DNA from: Paenibacillus ginsengihumi DSM 21568
Lineage (GTDB): Bacteria; Bacillota; Bacilli; Paenibacillales; NBRC-103111
DNA length: 64,000 bases
Reading direction: 5' to 3'
Assembly (NCBI RefSeq): GCF_000380965.1
Contig: NZ_KB905561.1
Span: 34,560-98,559, forward strand
Shown one piece after another: positions 1 through 9,074 of this stretch (its first letter is position 1; each line of letters opens with the position of its first letter). A program made the position numbers and the translations under genes. Under the pieces are notes generated by a model, which saw only the letters and a program-made list of their open reading frames with translations, was not told the DNA's origin and did no database searches.

Positions 1-256
1 GAATACAATGCCCGTCCTGCCTTCCCTCCGAGAGAAAGCCTGGCCGGACGGCCGGCCAACAGGCAAAGACCGGAATCGCCGCGGCGGATACACCTGTCGA
101 ATCCGGTCCTGATGGATGCTGCGATATGCACCGCCTGCGGCCTCCGAGAAGCTGTACGTTGTCGGGCGGCCAGCATCGTCAGGCCGCCTGCCGTCGGCTT
201 CAGCCTGCCGATACCGGGCCTGTTGGCTTATCTCCCCGCCAAAGGCCGCCCGGCGC
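1..256. other. No gene recognised at left edge
   Basis: No reading frame here has a convincing start, ribosome binding site or recognisable protein. It lies immediately 3' of the reverse-strand glycogen phosphorylase gene, so it may be its 3' untranslated region or the spacer to the next gene outside the window. Confidence 0.4.
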
Positions 257-2869
257 TTAAAAGGCTGTCACGAGCGGGAGCTCGAACGGATGCGCGAAAT
301 TGTCGCTGACCGGGCGCGCCCTCAGGCTGAAATGCGCCCCGTGCCGCAGATGCCGCGGAATGCGCGCGCTGTACTGCACTGTGTGATGGTGCAGCTGTCG
401 GGCGGGAGTCATGGCGACGATAACCGGATGCCAGCCGTCCGGCCGCTCTTCGTAGTAAATGAGCTCCAGCGCCACGTCCTTGTGCCAGATCGGGCCGAGC
501 TTCAAGGTAGCGGTCACTTCCTTAAGCTCGGCGGACGGAGCGCCGTCCGGCGTCGATCCTCCGTCGTTGACCTCCACAATGCGGACCTCGCGCCAATGCT
601 CCAGCATAAACCGCTTGAAATCGGCGACTGCCGCCGCTTCCTTGCCGCCGTCCGCCATGAGCCGCTCCGCCCGCCGCAGGGAAGGGATATACACCTCGCT
701 TACGTAATCCCGCACCATCCGGTGCGTGTTATAGACGGGGGCCAGCGTGGCGATGGAGCGCTTCATTCGCTCGATCCATTTCAGCGGCAGCTCTGCCCCG
801 TCGTAATAAAGCGGTGCGATCTCTTCCTCCAGCGTCCGGAAAATCGATTCCGCGCTGGCGCGATCCTGCGTCTCCCAGTCCGCTTCGCCGCCGTCGCGGA
901 TAGCCCAGCCGTTGCTTCCGTCATAGCCTTCTTCCCACCAGCCATCAAGCACGCTGAAGTGAAGGACGCCGTTCACAGCCGCCTTCATGCCGCTGGTGCC
1001 GCTCGCCTCGTGCGGCCGCCGCGGATTGTTCAGCCAGACGTCCACGCCCTGGACGAGCTGCCTGGCCAGGCTTATGTCGTAGTTTTCGAGCAGGACCACC
1101 TTGCCGCGGAACCGCTCCATTCTGGACACGCGGTCGATGTCGCGGATCATCTCCTGTCCGGGAGCATCGGCCGGATGAGCTTTTCCGGCGAAGATGAGCT
1201 GCACCGGCCGCTCGGGATGGTTGACGAGCCGGTCCAGCCGCTCCAGATCGCTGACGATGAGCCGGGCTCGCTTGTAGGTGGCGAAGCGGCGGGCAAAGCC
1301 GATCGTCAGCACGTCCGGCGACAGGCAGGTCAGCGCCTCGCTGACCGCCTCCTGCGATCCGCCCATGCGCCGCTGCCGCTCGGCCAGGTTGGCGCGGACG
1401 CGGCCGATCAGGCGCTGCTTGAGCTGCCTGTGAGCGTGCCACAGCGTCTCCGGCGGAATCAGCTCGAGCCCCCGCCAAATATGCGGCTCGGCCTGCTGGA
1501 GCGGCCAGGAACCGGGAAGGCAGCGGTCAAGCAGGCTTTTCAGCTCGGGGGCCAGCCAGGTGGAGAGATGGACGCCGTTCGTGATGTGCCCGATCGGCAC
1601 GTCCCGCGCCTCAAGCGGCCCGTGGAACGCTCTGAACATGTTCCGCGAGACGTGCCCGTGCAGCCGGCTGACGCCGTTGCGCAGCGCCGCCGTGCTGAGG
1701 GCGAGATACGTCATGTTGAACAGCTGGCGGTCCTCCTCCAGCCCGAGACGAAGCAGGTCATCCCGATGATCCGGGTAACGGCTCAGCAGCCAGCCCAAAT
1801 AATACTCGAGCATGGGCAGAGGAAAGGCGTCGTGGCCTGCCGGCACAGGCGTATGCGTGGTGAACGCCGTGCCGGCCCGCACCGCCTCGAGCGCCGCCGG
1901 GAACGGCAGCCCTTCGTCGAGATGCTCGCGAATGCGTTCGAGCGCAAGGAAAGCGGCATGGCCCTCATTCATGTGAAACACGGCCGGGGAAATGCCGAGC
2001 GCCCGCAGCACCTTCACGCCGCCGATGCCAAGCAGCAATTCCTGGGCGATTCGCACATCGGGGCCGCCGCCGTAGAGCTGTGCCGTCAGCTCGCGGTCCC
2101 AGGGGCTGTTGCCGTCCACGTCGGCATCGAGCAGGTAGACCGGGATGCGGCCGACCCGGACGAGCCAAACCTGCACCTGCACGATGCGGTCCGCCACAGG
2201 AACCTCTACCAGAAGAGGCGCTGGGCTGGCGCCGGACTTTTCGTCAGCTGCTTTCTCAGCCGCCTGATCCGCCTCCTTGTCCGTGTCCTTCCGGCCGCCG
2301 CCAGTAGGCGGGGCCGGAACAAGAGAAATCGGCAACTCTTCCGGCTCGAGTCGCATCGGTTCGGCGAGCTGGTTCCCGTCTGCGTCCAGCTTTTGGCGGA
2401 AATATCCCTTCTTGTACAGAAGTCCGACGCCGACCAGCGGAACGCCGAGATCGCTGGCCGATTTGCAATGATCGCCCGCCAGCACGCCGAGGCCGCCCGA
2501 ATAGATCGGCAGCGACTCGTGCAAGCCGAATTCGGCGGAAAAATAGGCGATAATCCGTCCCCCGTGCTCGGGATACGTATCGTCGAACCACGTACCCGCC
2601 CTGCGGCAATCGTCCCACCGGCGCATCACGTTGCGGTACAGCCGCATGTACGCCGAATCTTTCGTCAGCGCGAGCAGCGATTCCTCGTCCGTTTCCTTCA
2701 GCAGCTTGACAGGATTGAAACCGCTGGCTTGCCACCGCTCCCGGTCAATGCGGGCGAACAGCTCGCACGCCTCCTCGTTCCAGCTGAACCAAAGATTATA
2801 CGCCAGCTCGGAGAGGCCGGAGATCGCCTCAGGCAGCTGGAGGCGTGCTTGATTGAAACAGTGTGGCAT
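257..2869 (-). CDS. glgP: Alpha-glucan (glycogen) phosphorylase
   Basis: 870 residues. Phosphorolysis of alpha-1,4-glucans to glucose-1-phosphate, in the cytoplasm, using pyridoxal phosphate. The N-terminus (ISGLSELAYNLWFSWNEEA) is typical of the bacterial and archaeal alpha-glucan phosphorylase subfamily rather than the shorter MalP/GlgP of Escherichia coli. HMNEGHAAF near the middle and the C-terminal block EASGTSGMKAAVNG, with the expected PLP-contacting region, are both present. The stretch of about 35 residues from GGGRKDTDKEADQAAEKAADEKS onward (quoted in part: DTDKEADQAAEKAADEK) is a charged low-complexity insertion. The ATG is preceded by AGGTGAG. YlbJ lies 36 bp upstream on the same strand. 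No other glg gene is visible, unlike the B. subtilis glgBCDAP order, though the window edge is close. Confidence 0.93.
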   Translation of the reverse strand: MPHCFNQARLQLPEAISGLSELAYNLWFSWNEEACELFARIDRERWQASGFNPVKLLKETDEESLLALTKDSAYMRLYRNVMRRWDDCRRAGTWFDDTYPEHGGRIIAYFSAEFGLHESLPIYSGGLGVLAGDHCKSASDLGVPLVGVGLLYKKGYFRQKLDADGNQLAEPMRLEPEELPISLVPAPPTGGGRKDTDKEADQAAEKAADEKSGASPAPLLVEVPVADRIVQVQVWLVRVGRIPVYLLDADVDGNSPWDRELTAQLYGGGPDVRIAQELLLGIGGVKVLRALGISPAVFHMNEGHAAFLALERIREHLDEGLPFPAALEAVRAGTAFTTHTPVPAGHDAFPLPMLEYYLGWLLSRYPDHRDDLLRLGLEEDRQLFNMTYLALSTAALRNGVSRLHGHVSRNMFRAFHGPLEARDVPIGHITNGVHLSTWLAPELKSLLDRCLPGSWPLQQAEPHIWRGLELIPPETLWHAHRQLKQRLIGRVRANLAERQRRMGGSQEAVSEALTCLSPDVLTIGFARRFATYKRARLIVSDLERLDRLVNHPERPVQLIFAGKAHPADAPGQEMIRDIDRVSRMERFRGKVVLLENYDISLARQLVQGVDVWLNNPRRPHEASGTSGMKAAVNGVLHFSVLDGWWEEGYDGSNGWAIRDGGEADWETQDRASAESIFRTLEEEIAPLYYDGAELPLKWIERMKRSIATLAPVYNTHRMVRDYVSEVYIPSLRRAERLMADGGKEAAAVADFKRFMLEHWREVRIVEVNDGGSTPDGAPSAELKEVTATLKLGPIWHKDVALELIYYEERPDGWHPVIVAMTPARQLHHHTVQYSARIPRHLRHGAHFSLRARPVSDNFAHPFELPLVTAF

Positions 2870-2905
2870 CGTCTCACCTACTTTTTGAATAATGGAATGG
2901 GCACA

Positions 2906-4156
2906 TTAACGGGCCATGCGCCTGACACATGCGCGCCCTGCGCAGATCGCCGCCGAGACAAGCAGCATCAGGGCCAGCAGCCCGGCGCCGCCGGCGATGG
3001 AGTAAGGCATCGTCTGCCGCAGCCAGGCGGCAGGGGAATCCGCGGCGCCGGGCAGCGGCAGCGGCCCCCAGGCGGCCAGCGTCTCCTGCGGCGGCGCGAG
3101 CCAGCTCCATAAGAGGAACACCAGCGCGCAGGAGATCAGCCCGTGCAGCGCTCTGGCGAACAGGAACGGGCCGTAGCGCAGGTTCGTATGGTGCAGCAGA
3201 CTCATCGCTTGAGCGTGCACCGACAGCCCGGCCCAGGCCAGCACCCAGGAGGCGATCGCCGCTTGGTGCAGCAGCGAGCCGCCGGCGGAAGCCGCCGATT
3301 TCACCCCGAGCGTGACTTCGAACAGGCCGTTGGCGATGGCTTCCGCCAGGCCGGCGGGGAAGGAGAACCACTGCAGCGCCGTGTGGAGGACAGCGTACAG
3401 GAGCTGCATCATGTTGGCCGAAGCCAGCACCTCCATCACGACGGAGAAAAACACGACGAGTCCGCCGATCACCAGCACGAGCCTGAGCGCCGCGCCGACG
3501 CCTTCCTGCAGCATGAGCCCGAGCGGGCGGCCGTCGCTTATGCGCGCCTCGTGCATCGCGTCGAGCGCTTGCCTTATAATGCCGCCGCGTCTGTGGCGAA
3601 GACGTTCGGGGGCGGCTGCGGAATCGCGGCGCTCCCGCTTGCTGCAGCCGTGAAAACGCATCACGAGCCCTACGAGCACGGCGCCGCCGTAGTGGGCCGC
3701 TGCCAGCAGCATGGCCAGGGCGGGATTATGGAAAAACCCGACCGATACAGCTCCAATCAGAAAGATCGGGTCCGACGATGTCGTGAAGGAGACGAGCCGC
3801 TCTCCCTCCTCCCGGTTCAGCAGGCGCTGCTCCCACAGCTGGGAGGTCAGGCGGGCGCCCACGGGATAGCCGGACACAAAGCCCATGGTCATGACGAAGC
3901 CGCCGATGCCGGGGACGCGAAAGACGGGGCGCATGAGCGGGTCCAGCAGCGTCCCGAAAAAATGGACCAATCCCATACCCAGCATCACCTCGGACAGCAC
4001 CAAAAATGGAAACAGCGCGGGGAAGAGGACATCCCACCAGATGCCGACTCCTTTGACGGCAGCGCGGAGCGACTCCGCGGGAAACGCCGCCATCAGCAAG
4101 GCCAGGCCAATCGCCAGCAAAGCGGCGGGAAAAAACGCGGACAGTTTGAGGCGCAT
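2906..4156 (-). CDS. ylbJ: Sporulation integral membrane protein YlbJ
   Basis: 416 residues with many hydrophobic segments and nucleoside-recognition (Gate) type repeats. The N-terminal part (WWDVLFPALFPFLVLSEVM, then GFVSGYPVGARLTSQLW) is characteristic of YlbJ, a membrane protein needed in B. subtilis for heat-resistant spores and made in the mother cell under sigma-E; its transported substrate is not established. The start ATG follows GGGAG with 8 bp spacing. It is followed 36 bp downstream by glgP, so the two may be cotranscribed. Assignment is confident at family level; role is from the family. Confidence 0.9.
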   Translation of the reverse strand: MRLKLSAFFPAALLAIGLALLMAAFPAESLRAAVKGVGIWWDVLFPALFPFLVLSEVMLGMGLVHFFGTLLDPLMRPVFRVPGIGGFVMTMGFVSGYPVGARLTSQLWEQRLLNREEGERLVSFTTSSDPIFLIGAVSVGFFHNPALAMLLAAAHYGGAVLVGLVMRFHGCSKRERRDSAAAPERLRHRRGGIIRQALDAMHEARISDGRPLGLMLQEGVGAALRLVLVIGGLVVFFSVVMEVLASANMMQLLYAVLHTALQWFSFPAGLAEAIANGLFEVTLGVKSAASAGGSLLHQAAIASWVLAWAGLSVHAQAMSLLHHTNLRYGPFLFARALHGLISCALVFLLWSWLAPPQETLAAWGPLPLPGAADSPAAWLRQTMPYSIAGGAGLLALMLLVSAAICAGRACVRRMAR

Positions 4157-4346
4157 GGCAACGACTCCCTTCTCGGTTCAAGCGTCGGACGAACCCTTCA
4201 TTTCACCATATGTCCTTGTCCTGCAAGACATGACGCTCCTTCTGTACAAGCGTAACGAAAAAAACATACACGCGGGGCGCAAGCGGCTAATCATTCATCG
4301 GGCTTTATGGTACAATGGAACCATAACGATAGGGAGGGTGATCCTT

Positions 4347-4433
4347 ATGATGGGTGTCATTGCCGGCATTATCGTCTGCGCTTTTGTCTATGTCATAAGG
4401 GAGACGCTGATGAACGCCGAGGAAGACGCTTAA
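4347..4433 (+). CDS. 28-residue single-span membrane peptide
   Basis: The frame ATG ATG GGT GTC encodes MMGVIAGIIVCAFVYVIRET plus a short acidic tail ending EEDA. Residues 3 to 17 or so form one hydrophobic segment. A strong AGGGAGGGTG precedes the ATG by 6 bp, and a TATGGTACAAT-like promoter stretch lies about 35 bp upstream. It stands between the divergent ylbJ and the hemoglobin gene. I do not recognise a family. The good ribosome binding site and membrane-like composition make it a credible small protein, but conservation is untested. Confidence 0.5.
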   Translation: MMGVIAGIIVCAFVYVIRETLMNAEEDA

Positions 4434-4492
4434 GCGAAGGCTGACAGACCCTGCCTTGCCTCACAACGATAACCGCCAGGAGATGAGAGGGT

Positions 4493-4873
4493 ATGCCGGA
4501 AGAAACGCATGGAACCTTTTACGAAGCGATGGGTGGGGCCGAGACGATCCGCCGGATCGTCGAAGCTTTTTATCCGAAGGTACAAGCCCATCCGTTACTC
4601 GGGCCGCTGTTTCCCGAGGACATCCGTCCGGTCATGGAGAAGCAATATATGTTTTTAAGCCAGTTTTTCGGCGGGCCTCCGCTTTATTCCGAGCGCTACG
4701 GGCATCCGATGATGCGCGCGCGGCATCTGCCCTTCCCGATTACGAAGGAACGGGCGGAAGCGTGGCTTGGCTGCATGAAGCAGGCGCTGGAGGAGACGGG
4801 AATGGAGCCGTCCTTGAGGGATGCGGTGCTGGAGAGGCTGCGCGGTCCGGCCTATCATTTCGTTAATTCATAG
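4493..4873 (+). CDS. yjbI: Group II truncated hemoglobin (YjbI-like)
   Basis: 126 residues, the usual length of a 2-on-2 globin. The block GGPPLYSERYGHPMMRARHL followed by PFPIT is nearly identical to the group II (trHbO) signature, and the His of RARHLPF is the expected proximal heme ligand. These proteins bind O2 or peroxide-derived ligands and are linked to oxidative or nitrosative chemistry in the cytoplasm; B. subtilis YjbI has been reported with peroxidase-like activity. AGGAG lies 10 bp before the ATG. The next gene (DUF2225) follows 53 bp downstream on the same strand. Confidence 0.92.
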   Translation: MPEETHGTFYEAMGGAETIRRIVEAFYPKVQAHPLLGPLFPEDIRPVMEKQYMFLSQFFGGPPLYSERYGHPMMRARHLPFPITKERAEAWLGCMKQALEETGMEPSLRDAVLERLRGPAYHFVNS

Positions 4874-4926
4874 AAAAAGGCTAACAACAAGCACCGAAAC
4901 ACGGGGCTTAAAGGGGGGCGGTTAGG

Positions 4927-5676
4927 ATGGAACCGCTGTTTCAGGTAAAGATCGATTGCGCGCATTGCGGGGAGGCGTTCCGCACGTCGAGAGTGCGCCC
5001 CAGCTTCAGGAAAACGGTCAAGACGGATGCGGACTTTTGCCTGCATTACAAGGACGTGAACCCCGATTATTACGTTGTGCGGGTATGCCCGCACTGCGGC
5101 TATGCCTCGACGGAAAATTTCTCGGATCTGACTCCGGCCGGACAGGCGGCGATCCAGGCGAACATTTCGGAGCAATGGCAGCGCCGCGATTTCGGCGGCG
5201 AGCGGTCGCGCGAGGACGCCATTCAAGCCTACAAGCTGGCCCTCGTCTGCGCCCAGCTCAAGAAGGAGAAGCGGCGGGTCATCGCCGGATTGCTGCACCA
5301 TATCGCCTGGCTGTACCGCGAACAGGGCGACGGCGATCAGGAGCGGCGCTTCCTGCAGCACGCGCTGAACGAGTACATGCTCGTCTACGAGACCGGGATG
5401 GATGAGCTCAATCAGGCCCGGCTCATGTATTTGATCGGGGAGCTGAACCGCCGGCTCAAGCATTATCACGAAGCCGCCCGGTGGTTCTCCCGGGTCGTTA
5501 ACGACAAGCGTATTATGGATGCGGCGATGATCCGCGCTTCCCGGGAGCAGTGGGCCGTTACCCGGGAAGAGATGAGGGCGGTGCAGGGGCAGCTTAAGGA
5601 AGAAGCGCAAGAAGTGCAGCAAGCAGAGAAAGTGCAGCAAGCGCAGGAAGCGCATATGCAGGAAAGACGCCTATGA
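4927..5676 (+). CDS. DUF2225 zinc-finger/TPR-like protein
   Basis: 249 residues. Two CxxC pairs (CAHCGEAF near residue 12, CPHCGYAS near residue 57) suggest one bound zinc. The middle is helical with TPR-like spacing (HHIAWLYREQGD, YLIGELNRRLKHYHEAARWF). The last 35 residues are a Gln/Glu/Ala-rich coiled coil. This matches the DUF2225 family common in Bacillales and Clostridia, of unknown function. The final codons and the TGA stop lie inside a copy of repeat R1, so the native C-terminus may have been replaced. A large hairpin follows and probably ends transcription. Confidence 0.85.
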   Translation: MEPLFQVKIDCAHCGEAFRTSRVRPSFRKTVKTDADFCLHYKDVNPDYYVVRVCPHCGYASTENFSDLTPAGQAAIQANISEQWQRRDFGGERSREDAIQAYKLALVCAQLKKEKRRVIAGLLHHIAWLYREQGDGDQERRFLQHALNEYMLVYETGMDELNQARLMYLIGELNRRLKHYHEAARWFSRVVNDKRIMDAAMIRASREQWAVTREEMRAVQGQLKEEAQEVQQAEKVQQAQEAHMQERRL

Positions 5677-5719
5677 CGGGCGATTGCTGCGTCATCGGTC
5701 GTCGCCTGCGGTGTTGAAG
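5664..5719 (+). repeat. R1 dispersed repeat, left half only
   Basis: Matches the first ~55 bp of the R1 family: AAGACGCCTATGACG, then CGTCATCGGTCGTC, CCTGCGGTGTTGAA. The second hairpin found in other copies is missing. The element overlaps the last codons of the DUF2225 gene and provides its stop codon (CTATGA). Confidence 0.75.
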
Positions 5720-5722
5720 AAA

Positions 5723-5820
5723 AAGGGACTGTCCCGGAGCCTCCGAGACGATGGTCAGCCTCAGGCCGCATGATTGCGGCGGCTGCGATTCGCCTGGGGC
5801 TCCCTGCGGACAGTCCCTTA
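5723..5820 (+). terminator. Multi-stem hairpin, probable terminator
   Basis: The outer arms AAGGGACTGTCC and GGACAGTCCCTT are perfectly complementary. Inside are a second pair (GGAGCC with GGCTCC) and a small central hairpin (GCCGCA/TGCGGC). The structure follows the DUF2225 gene directly. There is no long T-run, so it may be a structured repeat rather than a simple intrinsic terminator. Confidence 0.6.
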
Positions 5821-5861
5821 TGCATTGAGCGGCTTACGAAGCCTGGAAGCGATCGGCCATT

Positions 5862-6101
5862 CTATGCCTTGCGGCGCAGCGGGCGGGCGGCAAGCAGGTA
5901 ATCGGCGTCGGCGTCGACCACTGTCATCTTGCCGCGGCAGCAGGGCAGCACGAGCAGCCGCTTGGCGCCTTCGCGGATGGCGGTCAAATCCTTCTCCTTA
6001 AGCGGCAGCAGCACATTGGGCGCTTGACAGAAGGGGCAGGAGTGAAGATACAGATCTGGCCCGTAACGCTCGTACGGCCACGTATTTTCGAACGGAATCA
6101 T
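5862..6101 (-). CDS. Small Cys-containing protein, unknown function
   Basis: 79 residues beginning MIPFENTWPYERYGPDLYLH. A CPFC pair near residue 22 and an adjacent CC near residue 54 suggest metal or redox chemistry. Its ATG overlaps the stop of the upstream yycC-like gene by four bases (ATGA), so the two are translationally coupled. Codon use matches the neighbours. The family is not one I can name with confidence. Confidence 0.65.
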   Translation of the reverse strand: MIPFENTWPYERYGPDLYLHSCPFCQAPNVLLPLKEKDLTAIREGAKRLLVLPCCRGKMTVVDADADYLLAARPLRRKA

Positions 6102-6253
6102 TCCGTCTCCTTCTTGGTGCCGGTCCTGGAAGCGAGCTCGGCCAGCTTCTGAAGCAAAATATGCTGCGGCATATGCATGAGATGCTCGATCGGCACGTTC
6201 AGCTCCTTGGCCAGCTTTTGGGCGGTTTCCGGGGAAATTTGCAGAGGCTTCAT
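6098..6253 (-). CDS. yycC: YycC family small protein
   Basis: 51 residues. The block MKPLQISPETAQKLAKELNV and then EHLMHMPQHIL is very like B. subtilis YycC, a conserved short protein of unknown role. The ATG chosen here follows AAAGGAG with 9 bp spacing. A longer frame extends 18 codons upstream without such a site. It overlaps the downstream 79-residue gene by ATGA. Confidence 0.8.
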   Translation of the reverse strand: MKPLQISPETAQKLAKELNVPIEHLMHMPQHILLQKLAELASRTGTKKETE

Positions 6254-6617
6254 TGGCGAACGCTCCTTTCGCGCGAACGTTGTCGCGAATCGTAGTATTG
6301 TGTCCATTTAAACATAACCTCCGTAGGGAATTCAACCGGAAAAAGAGCCAGCGAGGCGTTTGGAACGAGCTCTTGAACAGTTGCCGGCTATCTGAAAAAA
6401 ATTTCAACAACCGCAGGCCGCGGCGGATGACGAGCGGTTGTGTTCGCGCTCAACGTGGTGTCCTGATAATACGACGATGCTGCCGCGAATGATCCGTAAC
6501 CGCAGGCGGCGGCCGGCATGACGGTGTCATAAGGATTGGTTTGTCGTAGGCGCCGGTCGGAAAATATGCTTTAATGAAGAAAGAAACAGGAACTTCCAGG
6601 AAAGGTGAGATGGAATC
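6254..6617. other. Intergenic region between yycC and pepF
   Basis: 364 bp between divergent genes. It should hold promoters for both, but I see no strong sigma-A hexamer pair, palindrome or credible frame. AGGAAAGGTGAGATGG just before 6618 is the ribosome binding region of the peptidase gene. Confidence 0.4.
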
Positions 6618-8411
6618 ATGAATCGACCGTTGCCGCAAACATGGGATTTGGAACGTTTTTTTTCGGGAGGAAGCGGATCGCAGGCTTTCGCCGAGTTTTT
6701 GGGCAAGCTTGAGCGTACGCTGGCCGATTTGAACGCGGCGATCGCCGAATGGCGGCGACCAGGCAGCCCCGAAGCCGGCGCCGCGTCGCTGCTGCCGCTT
6801 GCGGAGCTGGCGCAGCAGGCGCTGCTGATGGTGCGCGAGGCCGATTCGTTCACCGCCTGCCTGGCGGCTGAGAATCAGGATGACAAGCAGGCGGTCATAC
6901 TCGGCGGGCAGGTCCGCACGCTGGCGGCCGATTACGCTGCGGCAATGACCCGATTCGACGATGCGCTGGCGAAGATCGACGATGACCTATGGGCGGGCAT
7001 GCTGGCGCGTCCGGAGCTTGCCGCGATCGCATACCCGCTTGACGAGCGAAGGACGCTCGCGGCCGAGAAGCTGCCGCCGGAGCTGGAAGCGCTGGCCGGC
7101 GATCTGGCTGTGGACGGCTACCACGGCTGGGGCGAGCTGTACAATACGACGGTCGGCAAATTCCGCATTTTGCTCGAGGAGAACGGGCGTACGGAAGCGC
7201 TATCCGCAGGTCAGGCGGCCAACCGGATGCATAGCGCCGACCGCGCCGTACGCGATCGCGTCTTCCGCCTGTGGGAAGAGGAATGGGCGAAGCATGCCGA
7301 CTACTGCGCAGACGCGCTCAACCGTCTCGCCGGCTTCCGGCTGAAGCTGTATGAGCGCCGCGGCTGGGATTCGGTGCTGAAGGAGCCGCTCGCTATCAAC
7401 CGGATGTCTGCGGAGACGCTGGATGCGATGTGGAGCGTGATCGAGAAGAGCAAGCCGGTTTTCGTCCGCTTTCTGGAGCGCAAAGCGAAGCTGCTAGGCC
7501 TCTATAAGCTCGGCTGGCACGACGTCGAGGCTCCGCTCGGCCAAGGAGGCCGCGTATACAGCTATGACGAGGGAGCGGAGCTGATCGTCCGGCAGTTCCG
7601 CCGCTTCAGCCCTAAGCTGGCGGAGTTCGCCGAGATGGCGCTGGAGAAGCGCTGGATTGAAGCGGAGGACCGGCCCGGCAAGCGCCCCGGAGGCTTTTGC
7701 ACGTCGTTCCCGATCGCCAAGGAAACGCGCATTTTTATGACGTACGCCGGAACGGCTTCGAATGTGTCGACGCTTGCCCACGAGCTCGGACACGGCTACC
7801 ACCAGCACGTGATGAATGACTTGCCGGCAATGGCCCAGGAATATGCGATGAACGTGGCGGAGACGGCATCCTCCTTTGCGGAGATGGTCGTGTCCGATGC
7901 GGCCGTCAAGGAGGCGGCGACGCCGGAAGAGAAGCTCGCACTGCTGGAGGACAAAATCCAGCGATCCGTCGCTTTTTATATGAACATCCACGCCCGTTTT
8001 CTGTTCGAGACCGCCTTTTACGAGGAGCGACGCCGCGGGTTGGTCGGCGTGGAGCGGCTGAACGAGCTGATGTTGGATGCCCAGCGCAAAGCTTATTGCG
8101 GCGCGTTGAGCGAATATCATCCTTATTTCTGGGCATCGAAGCTGCATTTTTATATTACCGAGGTGCCTTTTTATAATTTCCCTTATACGTTCGGCTACAT
8201 GTTCAGCACAGGGCTGTATGCCGAGGCGATCAGCGGCGGAGCGAGCTTTGAAGACAAATATGCGGCGCTTTTGCGCGATACCGGGACGATGACGGTGGAA
8301 GATTTGGCGATGAAGCATTTGGGGGTCGATCTGCGCCGGGAAGAGTTCTGGCAGCGGGCGATGGATGTGACGACGGCGGATGTGGAGCAGTTCCTCGCTT
8401 TGACGGAATAG
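6618..8411 (+). CDS. pepF: M3 family oligoendopeptidase
   Basis: 597 residues, the normal size for PepF. The zinc motif HELGHGYHQHVM is intact, and the downstream glutamate ligand fits NVAETASSFAEM. The N-terminal helical half (LPQTWDLERFFSGG) and the C-terminal EEFWQRAMD also match the family. It is a cytoplasmic metallopeptidase cleaving short peptides, roughly 7 to 17 residues. AAAGGTGAG precedes the ATG. It is followed 52 bp later by a VOC-family gene on the same strand. Confidence 0.93.
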   Translation: MNRPLPQTWDLERFFSGGSGSQAFAEFLGKLERTLADLNAAIAEWRRPGSPEAGAASLLPLAELAQQALLMVREADSFTACLAAENQDDKQAVILGGQVRTLAADYAAAMTRFDDALAKIDDDLWAGMLARPELAAIAYPLDERRTLAAEKLPPELEALAGDLAVDGYHGWGELYNTTVGKFRILLEENGRTEALSAGQAANRMHSADRAVRDRVFRLWEEEWAKHADYCADALNRLAGFRLKLYERRGWDSVLKEPLAINRMSAETLDAMWSVIEKSKPVFVRFLERKAKLLGLYKLGWHDVEAPLGQGGRVYSYDEGAELIVRQFRRFSPKLAEFAEMALEKRWIEAEDRPGKRPGGFCTSFPIAKETRIFMTYAGTASNVSTLAHELGHGYHQHVMNDLPAMAQEYAMNVAETASSFAEMVVSDAAVKEAATPEEKLALLEDKIQRSVAFYMNIHARFLFETAFYEERRRGLVGVERLNELMLDAQRKAYCGALSEYHPYFWASKLHFYITEVPFYNFPYTFGYMFSTGLYAEAISGGASFEDKYAALLRDTGTMTVEDLAMKHLGVDLRREEFWQRAMDVTTADVEQFLALTE

Positions 8412-8463
8412 TTGAAGGTATGAGCATGGGGGATACGGAATAAAGGAAAGGAGTGCAAACAGG

Positions 8464-8853
8464 ATGATCCAGGTTAGCGCCATGCATCATGTCAGTTTGC
8501 TCGTGACGGATTTGGAGCGGGCCAAGGCATTTTACCGGGAGGTGATCAGGCTGCAGGAGATCGAGCGGCCGCCGTTCGAATTTCCCGGGGCCTGGTTTGC
8601 GGTCGGCTCCTCCGGCCAGCAGCTTCACTTGATCGTGCATCGGGGGGAGTGCCTGCGTCAAGGGGGCATCGATTCGCGGGACGGGCATTTTGCGTTCAGG
8701 GTGACCAGCTTCAAGGATACGTTGGCCTGGCTCGACCGCTGCGGCATCGAATATGACGCCAGGCCGAATTCGAAAGCAGGGTTTCCGCAAATTTATGTGC
8801 TGGACCCGGACCGCAACATCATCGAGCTGAATGCCGAACACGCTGATCTATAA
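8464..8853 (+). CDS. VOC superfamily (glyoxalase-like) protein
   Basis: 129 residues forming one vicinal-oxygen-chelate module: MHHVSLLVTDLERAKAFYRE at the N-terminus, HLIVHRGE, HFAFRVTSF and DPDRNIIELNA at the end. Probable metal ligands are His in MHHVS, His in HFAF and Glu in IELNA. Members are glyoxalases, dioxygenases or fosfomycin/bleomycin resistance proteins; nothing here decides which. GGAAAGGAGTG lies before the ATG. Confidence 0.85.
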   Translation: MIQVSAMHHVSLLVTDLERAKAFYREVIRLQEIERPPFEFPGAWFAVGSSGQQLHLIVHRGECLRQGGIDSRDGHFAFRVTSFKDTLAWLDRCGIEYDARPNSKAGFPQIYVLDPDRNIIELNAEHADL

Positions 8854-8982
8854 AGTATCGTATAGGTCTATAGAACTATATAAATAAACCGACTGTTTTC
8901 GACAATGCTTGAAAAACCATGTCTTTTTTTGTTATTTCATGTTGAATTCGATAAAAATATTTAAATAAAGTAAATTTTTATG

Positions 8983-9010
8983 TTGAAAAATAGGTAAAAT
9001 GATCTATAAT
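8983..9010 (+). promoter_or_regulatory. Sigma-A-like promoter
   Basis: TTGAAA and TATAAT are separated by 16 bp in an AT-rich stretch, about 65 bp before the unknown gene at 9075. The surrounding 180 bp is strikingly AT-rich for this chromosome. Confidence 0.55.
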
Positions 9011-9074
9011 AGGTCTACAGCACTAGAACTAACATCATGGTTTCATATTATGCCGGAAAGGAGGTTTTTCATTC

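Noticed and set aside
116..3112. 998-codon frame on the plus strand opposite glgP
   Set aside because: Antisense shadow of glgP in high-GC DNA; Arg/Pro/Ala-rich, no family and no ribosome binding site.
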